Source: Opitutaceae bacterium
GTDB lineage: Bacteria > Verrucomicrobiota > Verrucomicrobiia > Opitutales > Coraliomargaritaceae
NCBI GenBank assembly: GCA_009886465.1
Contig: QXZH01000135.1
Span: 1-41,068 of the forward strand
DNA length: 41,068 nt
Direction: 5' to 3'
Part shown: positions 1-11,883 of the stretch, piece by piece
How positions within the stretch are numbered: position 1 is the stretch's first letter
Layout of the letters: every line of letters begins with the position of its first letter
Made by a program: the position numbers and the translations under genes
Notes under the pieces: generated by a model
What the model saw: only the letters and a program-made list of their open reading frames with translations
What the model was told of the DNA's origin: nothing
Database searches by the model: none

Positions 1-705
1 CTCGGCTATGAAGAGGGTCACAACCCAGAATGGTTCACACTCCACGCAGGTGCCGACGAAAGCGGTAAGGGCGATCTTTTTGGTCCCTTGGTCACAGCAT
101 GTGTCGTGGCGGATGGTGACATGGTGCGGCAGTGGCTCGAACTCGGGGTGGCCGATAGTAAGAAGCTGACCGACGGTAGCATCCTAAAGCTCGACCAGGA
201 AATTCGCAAAACAAAGGGCGTCGTCATCCAGACTGCTTTTGCGCGAATGCCTAAATACAATGAACTCTATAACAAGTTTGATCGTAATTTGAATAAGCTA
301 CTTGCTTGGTATCACGGCAAGTCACTCAACCAAGCGCTCGATCAGCGCGCCGCTCCATGGGGCTTACTCGATCAATTCACCAAGCAAAAGCTGGTCGATG
401 CTTACGTTAAAGACCGCAAAGATTTCAAGCTCGTTAGCCGAACGAAGGCCGAGTCAGATCCTGTTGTGGCGGCAGCTTCGATTATTGCGCGTGCCGTCTA
501 CGTGCGAGAGATGAAGCGGCTCTCCGACGAGTTTGGCGAAACCTTGCTCAAAGGTGCCAGTGGTCGAGTGCTTGCGCAGGCCAAGAAGATTTTTGAGGAA
601 AAGGGTGCCGACGGTTTGAAGGGCTTTGCCAAGATGCACTTCAAGACTGCTTACGAAGCGCAGGGGCTGGAGCCGCCTGCCAAGCCGAGCTGGTATAAGT
701 ATTGA
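1..705 (+). CDS. rnhC: Ribonuclease HIII, 5'-truncated by the window edge
   Basis: Open frame from base 1 (LGYEEGHNPEWFTLHAGADESGKGDLFGPLV...) with the DESGKGD RNase H2/H3 catalytic motif, VADSKKL and a VVAAASIIARAVY segment; the listed ORF start at 88 is internal. Confidence 0.93.
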   Translation, partial: LGYEEGHNPEWFTLHAGADESGKGDLFGPLVTACVVADGDMVRQWLELGVADSKKLTDGSILKLDQEIRKTKGVVIQTAFARMPKYNELYNKFDRNLNKLLAWYHGKSLNQALDQRAAPWGLLDQFTKQKLVDAYVKDRKDFKLVSRTKAESDPVVAAASIIARAVYVREMKRLSDEFGETLLKGASGRVLAQAKKIFEEKGADGLKGFAKMHFKTAYEAQGLEPPAKPSWYKY

Positions 706-714
706 ATTCCATGA

Positions 715-3087
<2,373 letters not shown>

Positions 3088-3180
3088 GCCGCGTCGATCT
3101 TCAAACTATTTCAAACCTTCACCTCTTGCGGGGTGAGGGGCGTATTAGAATCACTCGACCATCCACCGGCAGAGTAGGGC

Positions 3181-3876
3181 GTGAACTCATTGCAAGCATA
3201 CGACCGTGATTGGCTTTCGGACTACTCCAGACTCATTGGAATCGATGAAGCAGGGCGTGGTTGCCTAGCTGGTCCCGTCGTGGCTGGCGCCTGTATTTTC
3301 AGCCAAAAGCTTTTCGAGTCACCCGACGCGCTTGTGCAGAGCGCGCTCATCAACGACTCCAAGCAATTGTCCGCCGAATCACGTGAGTCTCAGCTCACAG
3401 TGCTGGAATCGCTACGGGCTGAGGGATTGATCGACTTCGCCGTGGCATCCGGATCAGTCGCCGAGATCGCTGAGCACAACATCCTTGGGGCGACTCGTCT
3501 GGCCATGCAGCGCTCCATCGAGCAGTTGGTGAAGGAGAAAGATGAATGGTCGCTACCTCACATGGCTGCCACTGACCCGCTCTTTCAGGCAGTTTCTGAG
3601 GTGAAGGTTATTGTTGATGGTCGCCCTTTGAAACCCTTCCCATATGCCCACGAGGGTGTGATTAAAGGCGATGGGAAATCGCTCTCCATTGCGATGGCTA
3701 GTATCGCCGCGAAGGTCACTCGCGATCGTGAGATGTTGCGACTTGCTGAGAAGTATCCCGTGTATGGTTTTGCCCAGCACAAGGGATACGGCACCGCCGC
3801 TCATCGTGCCGCACTGATTAAGCACGGTGCCAGTCCAATTCATCGCGAGTTGTTTCTGCGTAAAGTGCTCGGCTAA
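3181..3876 (+). CDS. rnhB: Ribonuclease HII (GTG start)
   Basis: GIDEAGRGCLAGPVVAGA motif, INDSKQLS, SIAAKVTRDREM, YGFAQHKGYGT. Confidence 0.96.
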   Translation: MNSLQAYDRDWLSDYSRLIGIDEAGRGCLAGPVVAGACIFSQKLFESPDALVQSALINDSKQLSAESRESQLTVLESLRAEGLIDFAVASGSVAEIAEHNILGATRLAMQRSIEQLVKEKDEWSLPHMAATDPLFQAVSEVKVIVDGRPLKPFPYAHEGVIKGDGKSLSIAMASIAAKVTRDREMLRLAEKYPVYGFAQHKGYGTAAHRAALIKHGASPIHRELFLRKVLG

Positions 3877-3959
3877 AGATTAGCACAAACTTATGGATTT
3901 TCTGTCACTCAGAAGACCCCGTAAACTTAGGAATTTTGAGCTAGCCGAGTTCTCGCAAC

Positions 3960-4574
3960 TTGGACACTCTGTGTGTTGTGAATTTACCAAATTTACTGAC
4001 GCTCTCTCGCATCCCGATTCTCTTTGGAGTGGTGGGTTTTCTCTACCTGCCTTTCTCGGGAGCGAGTAGCTTGGCCTTCGTCTTGTTTATTATCGGAGCG
4101 CTCACTGATTGGGCAGATGGCTATTATGCCCGTAAACAAGGGCTAGTTTCTAATTTTGGTAAGCTGATGGATGCATTGACGGACAAGGTCTTTATGGTCG
4201 GGCTGTTCATCTCATTATTGGTTATTGGTATCTTGCCTGAGTGGACGCTGCCGCTGCTCCTACTAATTCTGAGTCGTGAGTTTCTGATTACTGGGCTTCG
4301 ACTAGTTGCGGCCAGTGACGGCGTTATTCTGGCGGCGGAGAAGTCGGGTAAGCACAAGACTGTCTCTCAAATGGTCGCGGCAATTCTACTGCTTTCGGCG
4401 GTCGCGGTGCGTGCGGACTTTTCTGAGCGATTACCTCTAATTGTCGGTGATGTGCTCCATTGGGGTGGTTTGAGCTTTTTCGTCATTGCCACCTTGCTGA
4501 CTGTTTCTTCGGGTGCCCAATACATGGTCAAATACTGGTCGATTTTTACCGGAAGGAATGAGGGTAAGCAGTGA
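3960..4574 (+). CDS. pgsA: CDP-diacylglycerol--glycerol-3-phosphate 3-phosphatidyltransferase (probable TTG start)
   Basis: CDP-alcohol phosphatidyltransferase motif region [40 protein letters not shown]-terminus; multiple TM segments. Confidence 0.92.
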   Translation: MDTLCVVNLPNLLTLSRIPILFGVVGFLYLPFSGASSLAFVLFIIGALTDWADGYYARKQGLVSNFGKLMDALTDKVFMVGLFISLLVIGILPEWTLPLLLLILSREFLITGLRLVAASDGVILAAEKSGKHKTVSQMVAAILLLSAVAVRADFSERLPLIVGDVLHWGGLSFFVIATLLTVSSGAQYMVKYWSIFTGRNEGKQ

Positions 4575-5092
4575 GCTCGATTGATCGCTACGTTTTTTGG
4601 ACGCGCGCATTGTCCACACCGCTGGTGGTGAATCTTGCCACAATCGGTCCAGTCGGGCGGATTAAGAAGGCCCCAGGTACTTGGGGAAGCGTGGTCGGTT
4701 TGGCCTTCTATGCCGTCTTTTTTCATCACGCTACGCCGATTGGTTTTATCTTTTTAGCTGCGCTGAGTGCCTACCTATCGGTGGCCATCTGCGATGCGGC
4801 GGAAAAACGTCTGCAAATGCGCGATCCTGGAATGATCGTGCTCGATGAGGTGGTGGCGGTGCCGCTTGTGTTTATCGGAATGGGTGGACAATCAGGCTTG
4901 ATCGCAGAGCATGGTGGTTGGCCTGTCTTGTTGGCTGGCTTTGCGCTCTTTCGCGTATTCGATATTATAAAGCCCTTCGGCATCGCGCGCCTGCAGAACC
5001 TGCCGGGTGGATTGGGCTGTGCGATTGATGATTTAGCCGCTGGATTGGCAGCCTGTGTCAGCTTGCACCTGATATTACATTTTTTGTTTTAG
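4571..5092 (+). CDS. pgpA: Phosphatidylglycerophosphatase A (GTG start, overlaps pgsA stop by 4 nt)
   Basis: [11 protein letters not shown]-terminal motif, [47 protein letters not shown]. Confidence 0.92.
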   Translation: MSSIDRYVFWTRALSTPLVVNLATIGPVGRIKKAPGTWGSVVGLAFYAVFFHHATPIGFIFLAALSAYLSVAICDAAEKRLQMRDPGMIVLDEVVAVPLVFIGMGGQSGLIAEHGGWPVLLAGFALFRVFDIIKPFGIARLQNLPGGLGCAIDDLAAGLAACVSLHLILHFLF

Positions 5093-5182
5093 TGGAGTCT
5101 CAGTAAGTATACTAGGCTAATTGATTTTGGCTTGTCTTTGGCTAAGTTCTTCGACATCTCAAATCACATTTATTAATAGCCC

Positions 5183-5588
<406 letters not shown>

Positions 5589-5591
5589 ACC

Positions 5592-6071
5592 ATGAAGGTT
5601 AAGACAGGGATCGGTCTGGATAGTCATCAATTCGTTGAAGGCGAATCGGATCGAGTCCTCGTGCTGGGAGGTCTTGTCTTCGACGATGCGCCTGCACTTT
5701 CAGGTAACAGCGATGCCGATGTCATTCTCCACGCTGTGACTGATGCGATCAGCGGCGTGACTGGCCACATAGTGATTGGCGCGGTCGCCGATGCCATGTG
5801 CAAAGAGGGTATCGCCGACAGCAAAGAGTATTTAAAAGTCGCTCTAGCTGGCCTTGCGGATTGGAAGATTAGTCACCTATCAGTCGCCATAGAGTGTCTA
5901 AGACCAAAAATCGACCCTAAGGTGCCCGCACTGCGTGCATCGCTGGCGCGCCTTCTTGAGATCGAGGATTCGGATGTCTGTATCACTGCGACCACGGGCG
6001 AAGGCCTCAATGATTGTGGACGTGGACTGGGTATACATGCTTCAGCGGTGTTGACGGCGGTGCTCGATTAG
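5592..6071 (+). CDS. ispF: 2-C-methyl-D-erythritol 2,4-cyclodiphosphate synthase
   Basis: GIGLDSHQF N-terminus, SGNSDADVILHAVTDAISG, ITATTGEGLNDCGRGLGIHASAV. Confidence 0.93.
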   Translation: MKVKTGIGLDSHQFVEGESDRVLVLGGLVFDDAPALSGNSDADVILHAVTDAISGVTGHIVIGAVADAMCKEGIADSKEYLKVALAGLADWKISHLSVAIECLRPKIDPKVPALRASLARLLEIEDSDVCITATTGEGLNDCGRGLGIHASAVLTAVLD

Positions 6072-6178
6072 CCCGAGTTATCATTTAAAGACGAGGTTTA
6101 TCCCCTCGATCCGATTTCTTGTCTCTCCTCGGATCTTGAGAAGGAGATTCTTTCCAAAATAATTTTTTAATTTAGTAA

Positions 6179-7156
6179 ATGTCCGAAAACGAAAAAGCTT
6201 GCTGCGCACCCAAGCGTAAAGGCTCGGGACTGACTCCGAATCTCGATTTATGCACGCAAGCTGCCAAGCTCCCTTGCGGCTCGAAAGAGGGGATGATCCG
6301 GATCGAAGCTGGCAAATATAGCATCGGTTTTGAAGGCCCTGAAGCTTGTGAGTCTGACGGCGAAGGTCCTGTCCGAGATATCACGCTCGATTGCTACTAC
6401 TTAGACCAGACAGCCGTAAGTAATGCACAGTTCGCAGAATTTATAGAAGCCACAGGCTACGTTACAGAGTCAGAGATTTTCGGCTGGGCTCACGTATTTA
6501 TTGGGCAACTTTCTAATTCAAAACAACGCAAGTTACGCGAGTCTAACACTGTAAGAGGACTCCAGTGGTGGTATGCGATTGAGGGTGCATATTGGCGTAA
6601 ACCCGAAGGCCCTGGCAGTACAATCAAAAAGCGCATGGATCACCCCGTGGTCAGTGTATCGTGGAACGATGCCACTGCTTACGCGGCCTGGGCGGGTAAA
6701 CGCTTGCCTACCGAGGCCGAGTGGGAGGTCGCTGCGCGCGGCAATAATAACTCGCAAAACATGTATCCTTGGGGCAGGGAACTGGAACCAGGCGGCAAAC
6801 ACCGCTGTAATGTATGGCAGGGCGATTTTCCGAATAAGAATTCAGCTGCTGACGGCTATCAATGGACTGCTCCCGTGACTGCTTATCGCAAATATGACAA
6901 TGGCTTTTATAATCTCGTTGGTAATGTCTGGGAGTGGTGCGCCGACAGCTTTCACACCACCTGGCACGCCAAAGAGAGCGAGGCGACTCGGATGAATCCG
7001 AAAGGCCCCGCGAGTGGTGACAGTCGCGTGATGAAGGGCGGTTCTTTTCTCTGTCACGATAGCTATTGTAATCGCTACCGCCTCGGCGCGCGTACGGCTA
7101 ATACGCCTGACTCTGCTGCAACCAATTTAGGCTTTCGTTGCGCAGGCGATGCGTGA
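6179..7156 (+). CDS. Formylglycine-generating enzyme (SUMF1/FGE family)
   Basis: PVVSVSWNDATAYAAWAGKRLPTEAEWEVAARG, NVWEWCADSF, and the FGE active-site stretch KGGSFLCHDSYCNRYR...NTPDSAATNLGFRC with both cysteines present. Confidence 0.95.
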   Translation: MSENEKACCAPKRKGSGLTPNLDLCTQAAKLPCGSKEGMIRIEAGKYSIGFEGPEACESDGEGPVRDITLDCYYLDQTAVSNAQFAEFIEATGYVTESEIFGWAHVFIGQLSNSKQRKLRESNTVRGLQWWYAIEGAYWRKPEGPGSTIKKRMDHPVVSVSWNDATAYAAWAGKRLPTEAEWEVAARGNNNSQNMYPWGRELEPGGKHRCNVWQGDFPNKNSAADGYQWTAPVTAYRKYDNGFYNLVGNVWEWCADSFHTTWHAKESEATRMNPKGPASGDSRVMKGGSFLCHDSYCNRYRLGARTANTPDSAATNLGFRCAGDA

Positions 7157-7222
7157 TGCCTGAACGATGCCCAGAGATAGAAGCTCTGACCCCATTTCGA
7201 AACACGGGCATCCTACCTTTAG

Positions 7223-7969
7223 CTAATGTTGCTTGTTTTTGGTCAACCTTCGATAGGCTTGAACCGATTCGGTCTGGGCGGCATAAGCGTCTCCTAGTCG
7301 AAAGGCGTGCTTGTAAACTCTTGTTTCGAGCCCGACTAGGTCATGCCATACTTGCACTTGCCCATCGCAATGCACTCCAGCGCCAATTCCGATGACTGGA
7401 ATTTCCAGTGCCAGACTCACTTGCTGAGCGACCGCTTCGGGAACGAGTTCAAGAATGATCCCGACTGCGCCTGCTACTTCGAGTTGTTGACTCTCTTCGA
7501 TCAGCTGATCGGCCGATTTACTGTCTTTCGCTTGTAGCGCCGGCTTTTCGATGAGTTGCGGTGTGAAGCCAAGGTGCGCCCAACCATCGACTTTGGAACT
7601 GGCCAGAGCTACAAATACTTCTGGCTTGAAACCTTCTACTTTGACTCCATCTACGCCGTCCTGATGGAGCTGTGACGCTGCGTCCATGACCATCCCTAGA
7701 TCGTGAGATGCTGAGTAGGGGATGTCAGCGAGCAAGTAAGCACGCTCGATTCCACGTGCGACGGCACGCACGTGGTGGCGCATTTCCTCCAGACTTAGGT
7801 CATTCTGATGCGCGTAGCCGAGCACATTAGTCGCGAGGCTGTCTCCCACAAAGATCACATCGATTCCACAGGCATCCTGAATCTTGGCAGTCGGATAGTC
7901 GTAGCAAGTCAGCATTGAGATGCCGATCCCATCTTGTTTGAGTTGCTTGAATTTAGTAGCCTGATTCAT
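7223..7969 (-). CDS. panB: 3-methyl-2-oxobutanoate hydroxymethyltransferase
   Basis: MLTCYDYPTAKIQDACGIDVIFVGDSLA, DIPYSA, GVKVEGF, HLGFTPQL, IPVIGIGAGVHCDGQVQVWHDLVGL. Confidence 0.96.
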   Translation of the reverse strand: MNQATKFKQLKQDGIGISMLTCYDYPTAKIQDACGIDVIFVGDSLATNVLGYAHQNDLSLEEMRHHVRAVARGIERAYLLADIPYSASHDLGMVMDAASQLHQDGVDGVKVEGFKPEVFVALASSKVDGWAHLGFTPQLIEKPALQAKDSKSADQLIEESQQLEVAGAVGIILELVPEAVAQQVSLALEIPVIGIGAGVHCDGQVQVWHDLVGLETRVYKHAFRLGDAYAAQTESVQAYRRLTKNKQH

Positions 7970-8087
7970 GAAGAGAGGTATAGGCAGATTATTTTAGTTA
8001 CGGATGGCAATTTTTATATCCACTAAAGCACGTGCTAGTTTATGAAATAATCTTGTGAATCACAATTTCAAAGCTGAACTTAATATA

Positions 8088-8453
8088 ATGAATGACGGAG
8101 ATACCCACTTGCAGGAAATTAAAGATCGTGTGCTCGCTTTTGCAAAAGAACGCGATTGGGAGCAGTTTCACGCGCCCAAAAATCTTTCGATGGCGATTGC
8201 GGCTGAGGCGGCGGAGCTGATGGAACACTTTCTTTGGCAGACCCCAGAGGCGTCTCGCAGCGATATGGAAGCTGAGAAGTTGCGTGCGAAAGTCGAAGAA
8301 GAGCTGGCCGACGTGTTTATTTTTGCGATCGAATTTGCTAATATGACTGGCATTGATATCGCCAAAATCATCGATGCTAAGATGAAACGGAACGCCGAAA
8401 AATATCCTGTCGAGAAAGCAAAAGGCCGCAGTGTGAAATATACCGAGCTTTAA
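8088..8453 (+). CDS. MazG-like nucleotide pyrophosphohydrolase
   Basis: FAKERDWEQFHAPKNLSMAIAAEAAELMEHFLW ... EEELADVFIFAIEFANMTGIDIAKIIDAKMKRNAEKYPVEKAKG, typical of the MazG-like all-alpha NTP pyrophosphatase family. Start taken at the internal ATG 8088 rather than GTG 8055. Confidence 0.88.
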   Translation: MNDGDTHLQEIKDRVLAFAKERDWEQFHAPKNLSMAIAAEAAELMEHFLWQTPEASRSDMEAEKLRAKVEEELADVFIFAIEFANMTGIDIAKIIDAKMKRNAEKYPVEKAKGRSVKYTEL

Positions 8454-8490
8454 GGGTAAATGACTGAGATGCTTAAATAGCTGCGGATCT

Positions 8491-8511
8491 AAAAAACGAC
8501 TCTCTACGTCG
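8491..8511 (-). terminator. Putative intrinsic terminator downstream of the small minus-strand gene
   Basis: On the minus strand CGAC-GTAGAGA-GTCG is followed by TTTTTT, directly after the stop of the ORF at 8517-8756. Confidence 0.4.
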
Positions 8512-8516
8512 ATTTA

Positions 8517-8756
8517 CTAGCCGATCTTTGTATTACGTGCACTGCGCCAGCTTTCGCGGTGTTTGCGGATCCAGTCAAGCAGAGCACGTTCAAAACCGAT
8601 GTCTTTACCCTGTTTTTCCGACTCGATCCACTTGTGGCGAAGAATCTCTTCTCGCTCCGCTAGAAACTCTTGATACAGGGTCGATCGTTTCACAAAACTT
8701 TGATCAGTAAAGGTATCGGAAGCTGAATTTGGCATATTGTTATTTTCCTCGCTCAT
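8517..8756 (-). CDS. Small conserved-looking protein of unknown function (79 aa; C-terminal segment reminiscent of the DUF4032 C-terminus)
   Basis: Isolated ORF in an otherwise empty interval, ILRHKWIESEKQGKDIGFERALLDWIRKHRESWR, followed by a plausible terminator. Confidence 0.6.
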   Translation of the reverse strand: MSEENNNMPNSASDTFTDQSFVKRSTLYQEFLAEREEILRHKWIESEKQGKDIGFERALLDWIRKHRESWRSARNTKIG

Positions 8757-8835
8757 TATTGCAACAAATAGTGCTTAACGAAGTAAGTAGAATACACGTG
8801 ACCAAAATACTGGCTAGTCTAAAAGAAGCCACAGT

Positions 8836-9909
8836 CTATTTTTTCACGAGACTGTTAAGTATCTGACGCGCAATTTCAATAAATTCCTGAGCGGCTATCG
8901 ATTCTGGGTCGCTGACTACGATTGGGATGCCCTTGTCGCATCCAATACGAATGTTTGGGTCGAGTGGCAATTGGCCAAGAAGCTCAGTTTCGAGGCTCTG
9001 CGCGATTTCGCTGCCACCGCCTTCGCCAAAGAGTGTTTGGCGGGTGCCGTCGGCTGCTTCGAGGTAGCTCATATTCTCAACCACACCAAGTAGCGGCACG
9101 TTGACTTTATCAAACATTCTAGCGCCACGGCGGGCTACATTGGCAGCAGCGGGCTGCGGAGTCGTGACGATGACGGCACCTTCCAGGGGTAGCGTCTGCA
9201 CTAGGGAAAGCTGTGCGTCTCCCGTGCCGGGTGGTAGATCGACCACGAGTATCTCCAGTTCACCCCAGTTTACGTTCTGGGCGAATTGCTGAATCGTCTT
9301 CATAATCATGGGGCCGCGCCAGACGACGGGTGTGTCTTCGTCGACCAGAAAACCCATTGACATGGTGCGCACGCCGAAGTTTTCGATCGGTATGATCATG
9401 TCACTCTCGATCTCGGGGCGACCAGCCGCACCGAGCATCAGCGGCACTGAGGGACCGTAAATATCGCAATCCATGATGCCAACTCCCGGCAGACCTTTCT
9501 CCTCTAGTAGATGTTGGAGTGCGCAGGCGAGGTTGACGGTGACAGTCGATTTACCGACGCCACCTTTGCCACTGGCAATGGCAATAGCGTATTTCACCTT
9601 TTGCATTGCTTGGCTGGTGCTGGCTTGCTTGGTCGCGTCGCCTGTTGGAGAGGGCTGTTGCTTAGGTTGAGAGATTTCCATCCGTACTTTGACATCCTTG
9701 ACCCCTTCAAGCGCACCGACGGCAGTTTTTATGTCAGCTGCGATTTGTTCGGGGATCGCAGAGTCCCCCGTCGTAATCTCAATCCCTACTTGGACCTCTC
9801 CGCCAGTCTGTTCAATTTCACGGACGAGCCCGAAGGAAACGATGTCGCGACTGAAGCCTGGGAATTTGACGCTTTTGAGGGCTGCTTGGATATTTTCTGT
9901 TTCTGCCAT
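8836..9909 (-). CDS. Mrp/NBP35-family ATP-binding protein with N-terminal MIP18/DUF59-like domain
   Basis: P-loop ASGKGGVGKSTVTVNLACAL, DCDIYGPSVPLMLG, VVDLPPGTGDAQLSL; start at MAETENIQ rather than 9951. Confidence 0.93.
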   Translation of the reverse strand: MAETENIQAALKSVKFPGFSRDIVSFGLVREIEQTGGEVQVGIEITTGDSAIPEQIAADIKTAVGALEGVKDVKVRMEISQPKQQPSPTGDATKQASTSQAMQKVKYAIAIASGKGGVGKSTVTVNLACALQHLLEEKGLPGVGIMDCDIYGPSVPLMLGAAGRPEIESDMIIPIENFGVRTMSMGFLVDEDTPVVWRGPMIMKTIQQFAQNVNWGELEILVVDLPPGTGDAQLSLVQTLPLEGAVIVTTPQPAAANVARRGARMFDKVNVPLLGVVENMSYLEAADGTRQTLFGEGGGSEIAQSLETELLGQLPLDPNIRIGCDKGIPIVVSDPESIAAQEFIEIARQILNSLVKK

Positions 9910-10045
9910 GATTGTTTTACAGCAAACTGAAATACTTAGGGCGCAGTTCAACTCGAAACGTATAAATTCCCGCCATTTGTAGAAATCTATTCACACTGCA
10001 GATTTTCATTTGCGATTTACGCACGATTCCGACTATTTCTCATTA

Positions 10046-11239
10046 ATGCGGTCAACTCTGCTCTCACTATTCTATATATTCTCATTTCTTTTGGCTTCGC
10101 AGTCGATCTTTTCTAATACGATCGAGCTAGAGACCTTGATTCGTAATGATGAAGGCAAATTGGCCATCAATGTTGATAGTAGTGACCCTATTGTATCTAA
10201 GCTAGCGCGACGTGCTTTCGCCCTACACGGCGGAATTGTAGTGACGAAACCGATGGACGCTTTGTTTCTTGTTAAGATCGAACCTACTAGCGACTCGTCC
10301 GCCTTGCTCACGCTCGGTTCTGGAAAACCTTACGCTGAGCAACTGCGTCGCACAGTCTCGGGTCGTGACTTACAAAACGCTGTGCTTCGTGCCTGTGACC
10401 TAGTGATTGAGGCGACTTTACAGAGTAAAGGTTTCTTCGCGGGGCGCCTTGCATTCGTCTGTAAACAAAGTGGCTTCTCCGAGCTTTATACCAGCGATCT
10501 ACTTTTTACACGAATCAGTCCTCTGACCGCCGACCGAGCTTTGATCACCGGACCTAAGTGGTCCCCCGATGGGCGTAGCTTGCTTTATACAACTTATTTC
10601 AAGAGTGGCTTTCCTGACATTTACAAGATCGATGTGGACTCAAGGCGTAAGACTCCAATCGCGACTTTCAAAGGTCTGAACAGTGGGGGCGCCTTCAGCC
10701 CAGATGGTCGTCAGATAGCAATGTCACTCTCAGGTACGGGTAATTCCGAGATTTATGTGTCAGATAGTCTCGGTCAAAATATCCGCCGCCTGACGGCGAA
10801 TAGGAGTCTCGAAACCAGCCCAAGTTGGTCACCCGATGGCCGCCGCATAGTCTACACCTCTGATGCGCCCGGTAAACCGCAACTCTACGAAATCTCTAGT
10901 TCAGGTGGCCCCGCCCGTCGTATCCCGACAAATATTAGTAGCTATTGCTCCGAACCCGTCTGGAACCCAGTCGATGAGAACCTGATTGCCTTCACCGCGG
11001 CAGTGCGTGGCGGTTTCCAGGTCGCACTATACGATGCGAAAAAACGCAGTAGTGAAATCCTCACAGGCGGAGCCTCTTCATTGGAACCGACTTGGCTGCG
11101 CGATGGCCGTCACTTAGTATTCACTCAACGCAAAGGAAGCATTATACGTCTCATGCTTTTGGACACTGTAACGAAAGAAGTGAGCGCTTTGCATGCTCCA
11201 AGTTTTGGAGAAGCTTCAATTGCGAGTTACGTATATTAA
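10046..11239 (+). CDS. TolB-like WD40-type beta-propeller protein, probably exported
   Basis: Signal-peptide-like N-terminus MRSTLLSLFYIFSFLLASQSIFS, repeated PxWSPDGRxxxYTS blades (GPKWSPDGRSLLYTT, GAFSPDGRQIAMS, SPSWSPDGRRIVYTS, PTWLRDGRHLVFT). Confidence 0.85.
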   Translation: MRSTLLSLFYIFSFLLASQSIFSNTIELETLIRNDEGKLAINVDSSDPIVSKLARRAFALHGGIVVTKPMDALFLVKIEPTSDSSALLTLGSGKPYAEQLRRTVSGRDLQNAVLRACDLVIEATLQSKGFFAGRLAFVCKQSGFSELYTSDLLFTRISPLTADRALITGPKWSPDGRSLLYTTYFKSGFPDIYKIDVDSRRKTPIATFKGLNSGGAFSPDGRQIAMSLSGTGNSEIYVSDSLGQNIRRLTANRSLETSPSWSPDGRRIVYTSDAPGKPQLYEISSSGGPARRIPTNISSYCSEPVWNPVDENLIAFTAAVRGGFQVALYDAKKRSSEILTGGASSLEPTWLRDGRHLVFTQRKGSIIRLMLLDTVTKEVSALHAPSFGEASIASYVY

Positions 11240-11276
11240 TATGTCATAGCCACACGCGGAGCCTTCTCCATAAAAT

Positions 11277-11876
11277 CTACGACAAGGCCTCTCGTAGGAG
11301 TAACTCGACCGATGCACTGGCATCGAGTTTAGAAACGGCTTTACGCACTAGCTTATCCGCATCAGCTGGTTTGTAGCCGAGTGTCATTAAGCTGGCGACG
11401 GCGTCTTGGAAGGTGCTCGGCTCAACGGATGCCGCCACTTCGCCTGTTTTTGGTGGGCTGCTTGTTGAAGCGAGACCCACTTTGTCTTTTAATTCAATAA
11501 CGAGCCGCTCAGCGGTTTTTTTGCCGATACCGGGGCATTTAGAAAGTAAGGCCACATCGGAACTTGCTATGGCACTACGCAATAATTCGGTCGACATGCG
11601 GCTGAGCATACTGATCCCAATCTTCGGGCCGATTCCGGAAACCTTTTCGATCAGTAGGCGGTAAAAGTCTCGGTCTTCACGAGTCGCAAAGCCGTAAAGC
11701 GTTGCACTGTCTTCACGGTAGACGCTGTGGATAAAAAGGCTGCACTCGGTCCCGATCGCGGATACTTTCTCGGCAGTGGTGATAGGGATATGCACTTCGT
11801 AGCCTACGCCGGCTGCCTCAAGCACGACCAAAAGAGGGGTGGATTCGAGAACAGTGCCTTTGATTTGTGCAATCAT
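11277..11876 (-). CDS. ruvA: Holliday junction branch migration protein RuvA
   Basis: MIAQIKGTVLESTPLLVVLEAAGVGYEVHIP, REDSATLYGFATREDRDFYRLLIEKVSGIGPKIGISMLS, KCPGIGKKTAERLVIELKDK. Confidence 0.96.
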   Translation of the reverse strand: MIAQIKGTVLESTPLLVVLEAAGVGYEVHIPITTAEKVSAIGTECSLFIHSVYREDSATLYGFATREDRDFYRLLIEKVSGIGPKIGISMLSRMSTELLRSAIASSDVALLSKCPGIGKKTAERLVIELKDKVGLASTSSPPKTGEVAASVEPSTFQDAVASLMTLGYKPADADKLVRKAVSKLDASASVELLLREALS

Positions 11877-11883
11877 TATTGCT

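Noticed and set aside
3116-3139. 8-bp hairpin CCTTCACC-N8-GGTGAGGG between katG and rnhB as a terminator
   Set aside because: Stem is real but no T-tract follows, so it is not called as an intrinsic terminator.
8088-8453. MazG-like gene as part of a toxin-antitoxin or antiphage system
   Set aside because: No partner toxin or defence gene adjacent; a house-cleaning NTP pyrophosphohydrolase is the simpler reading.
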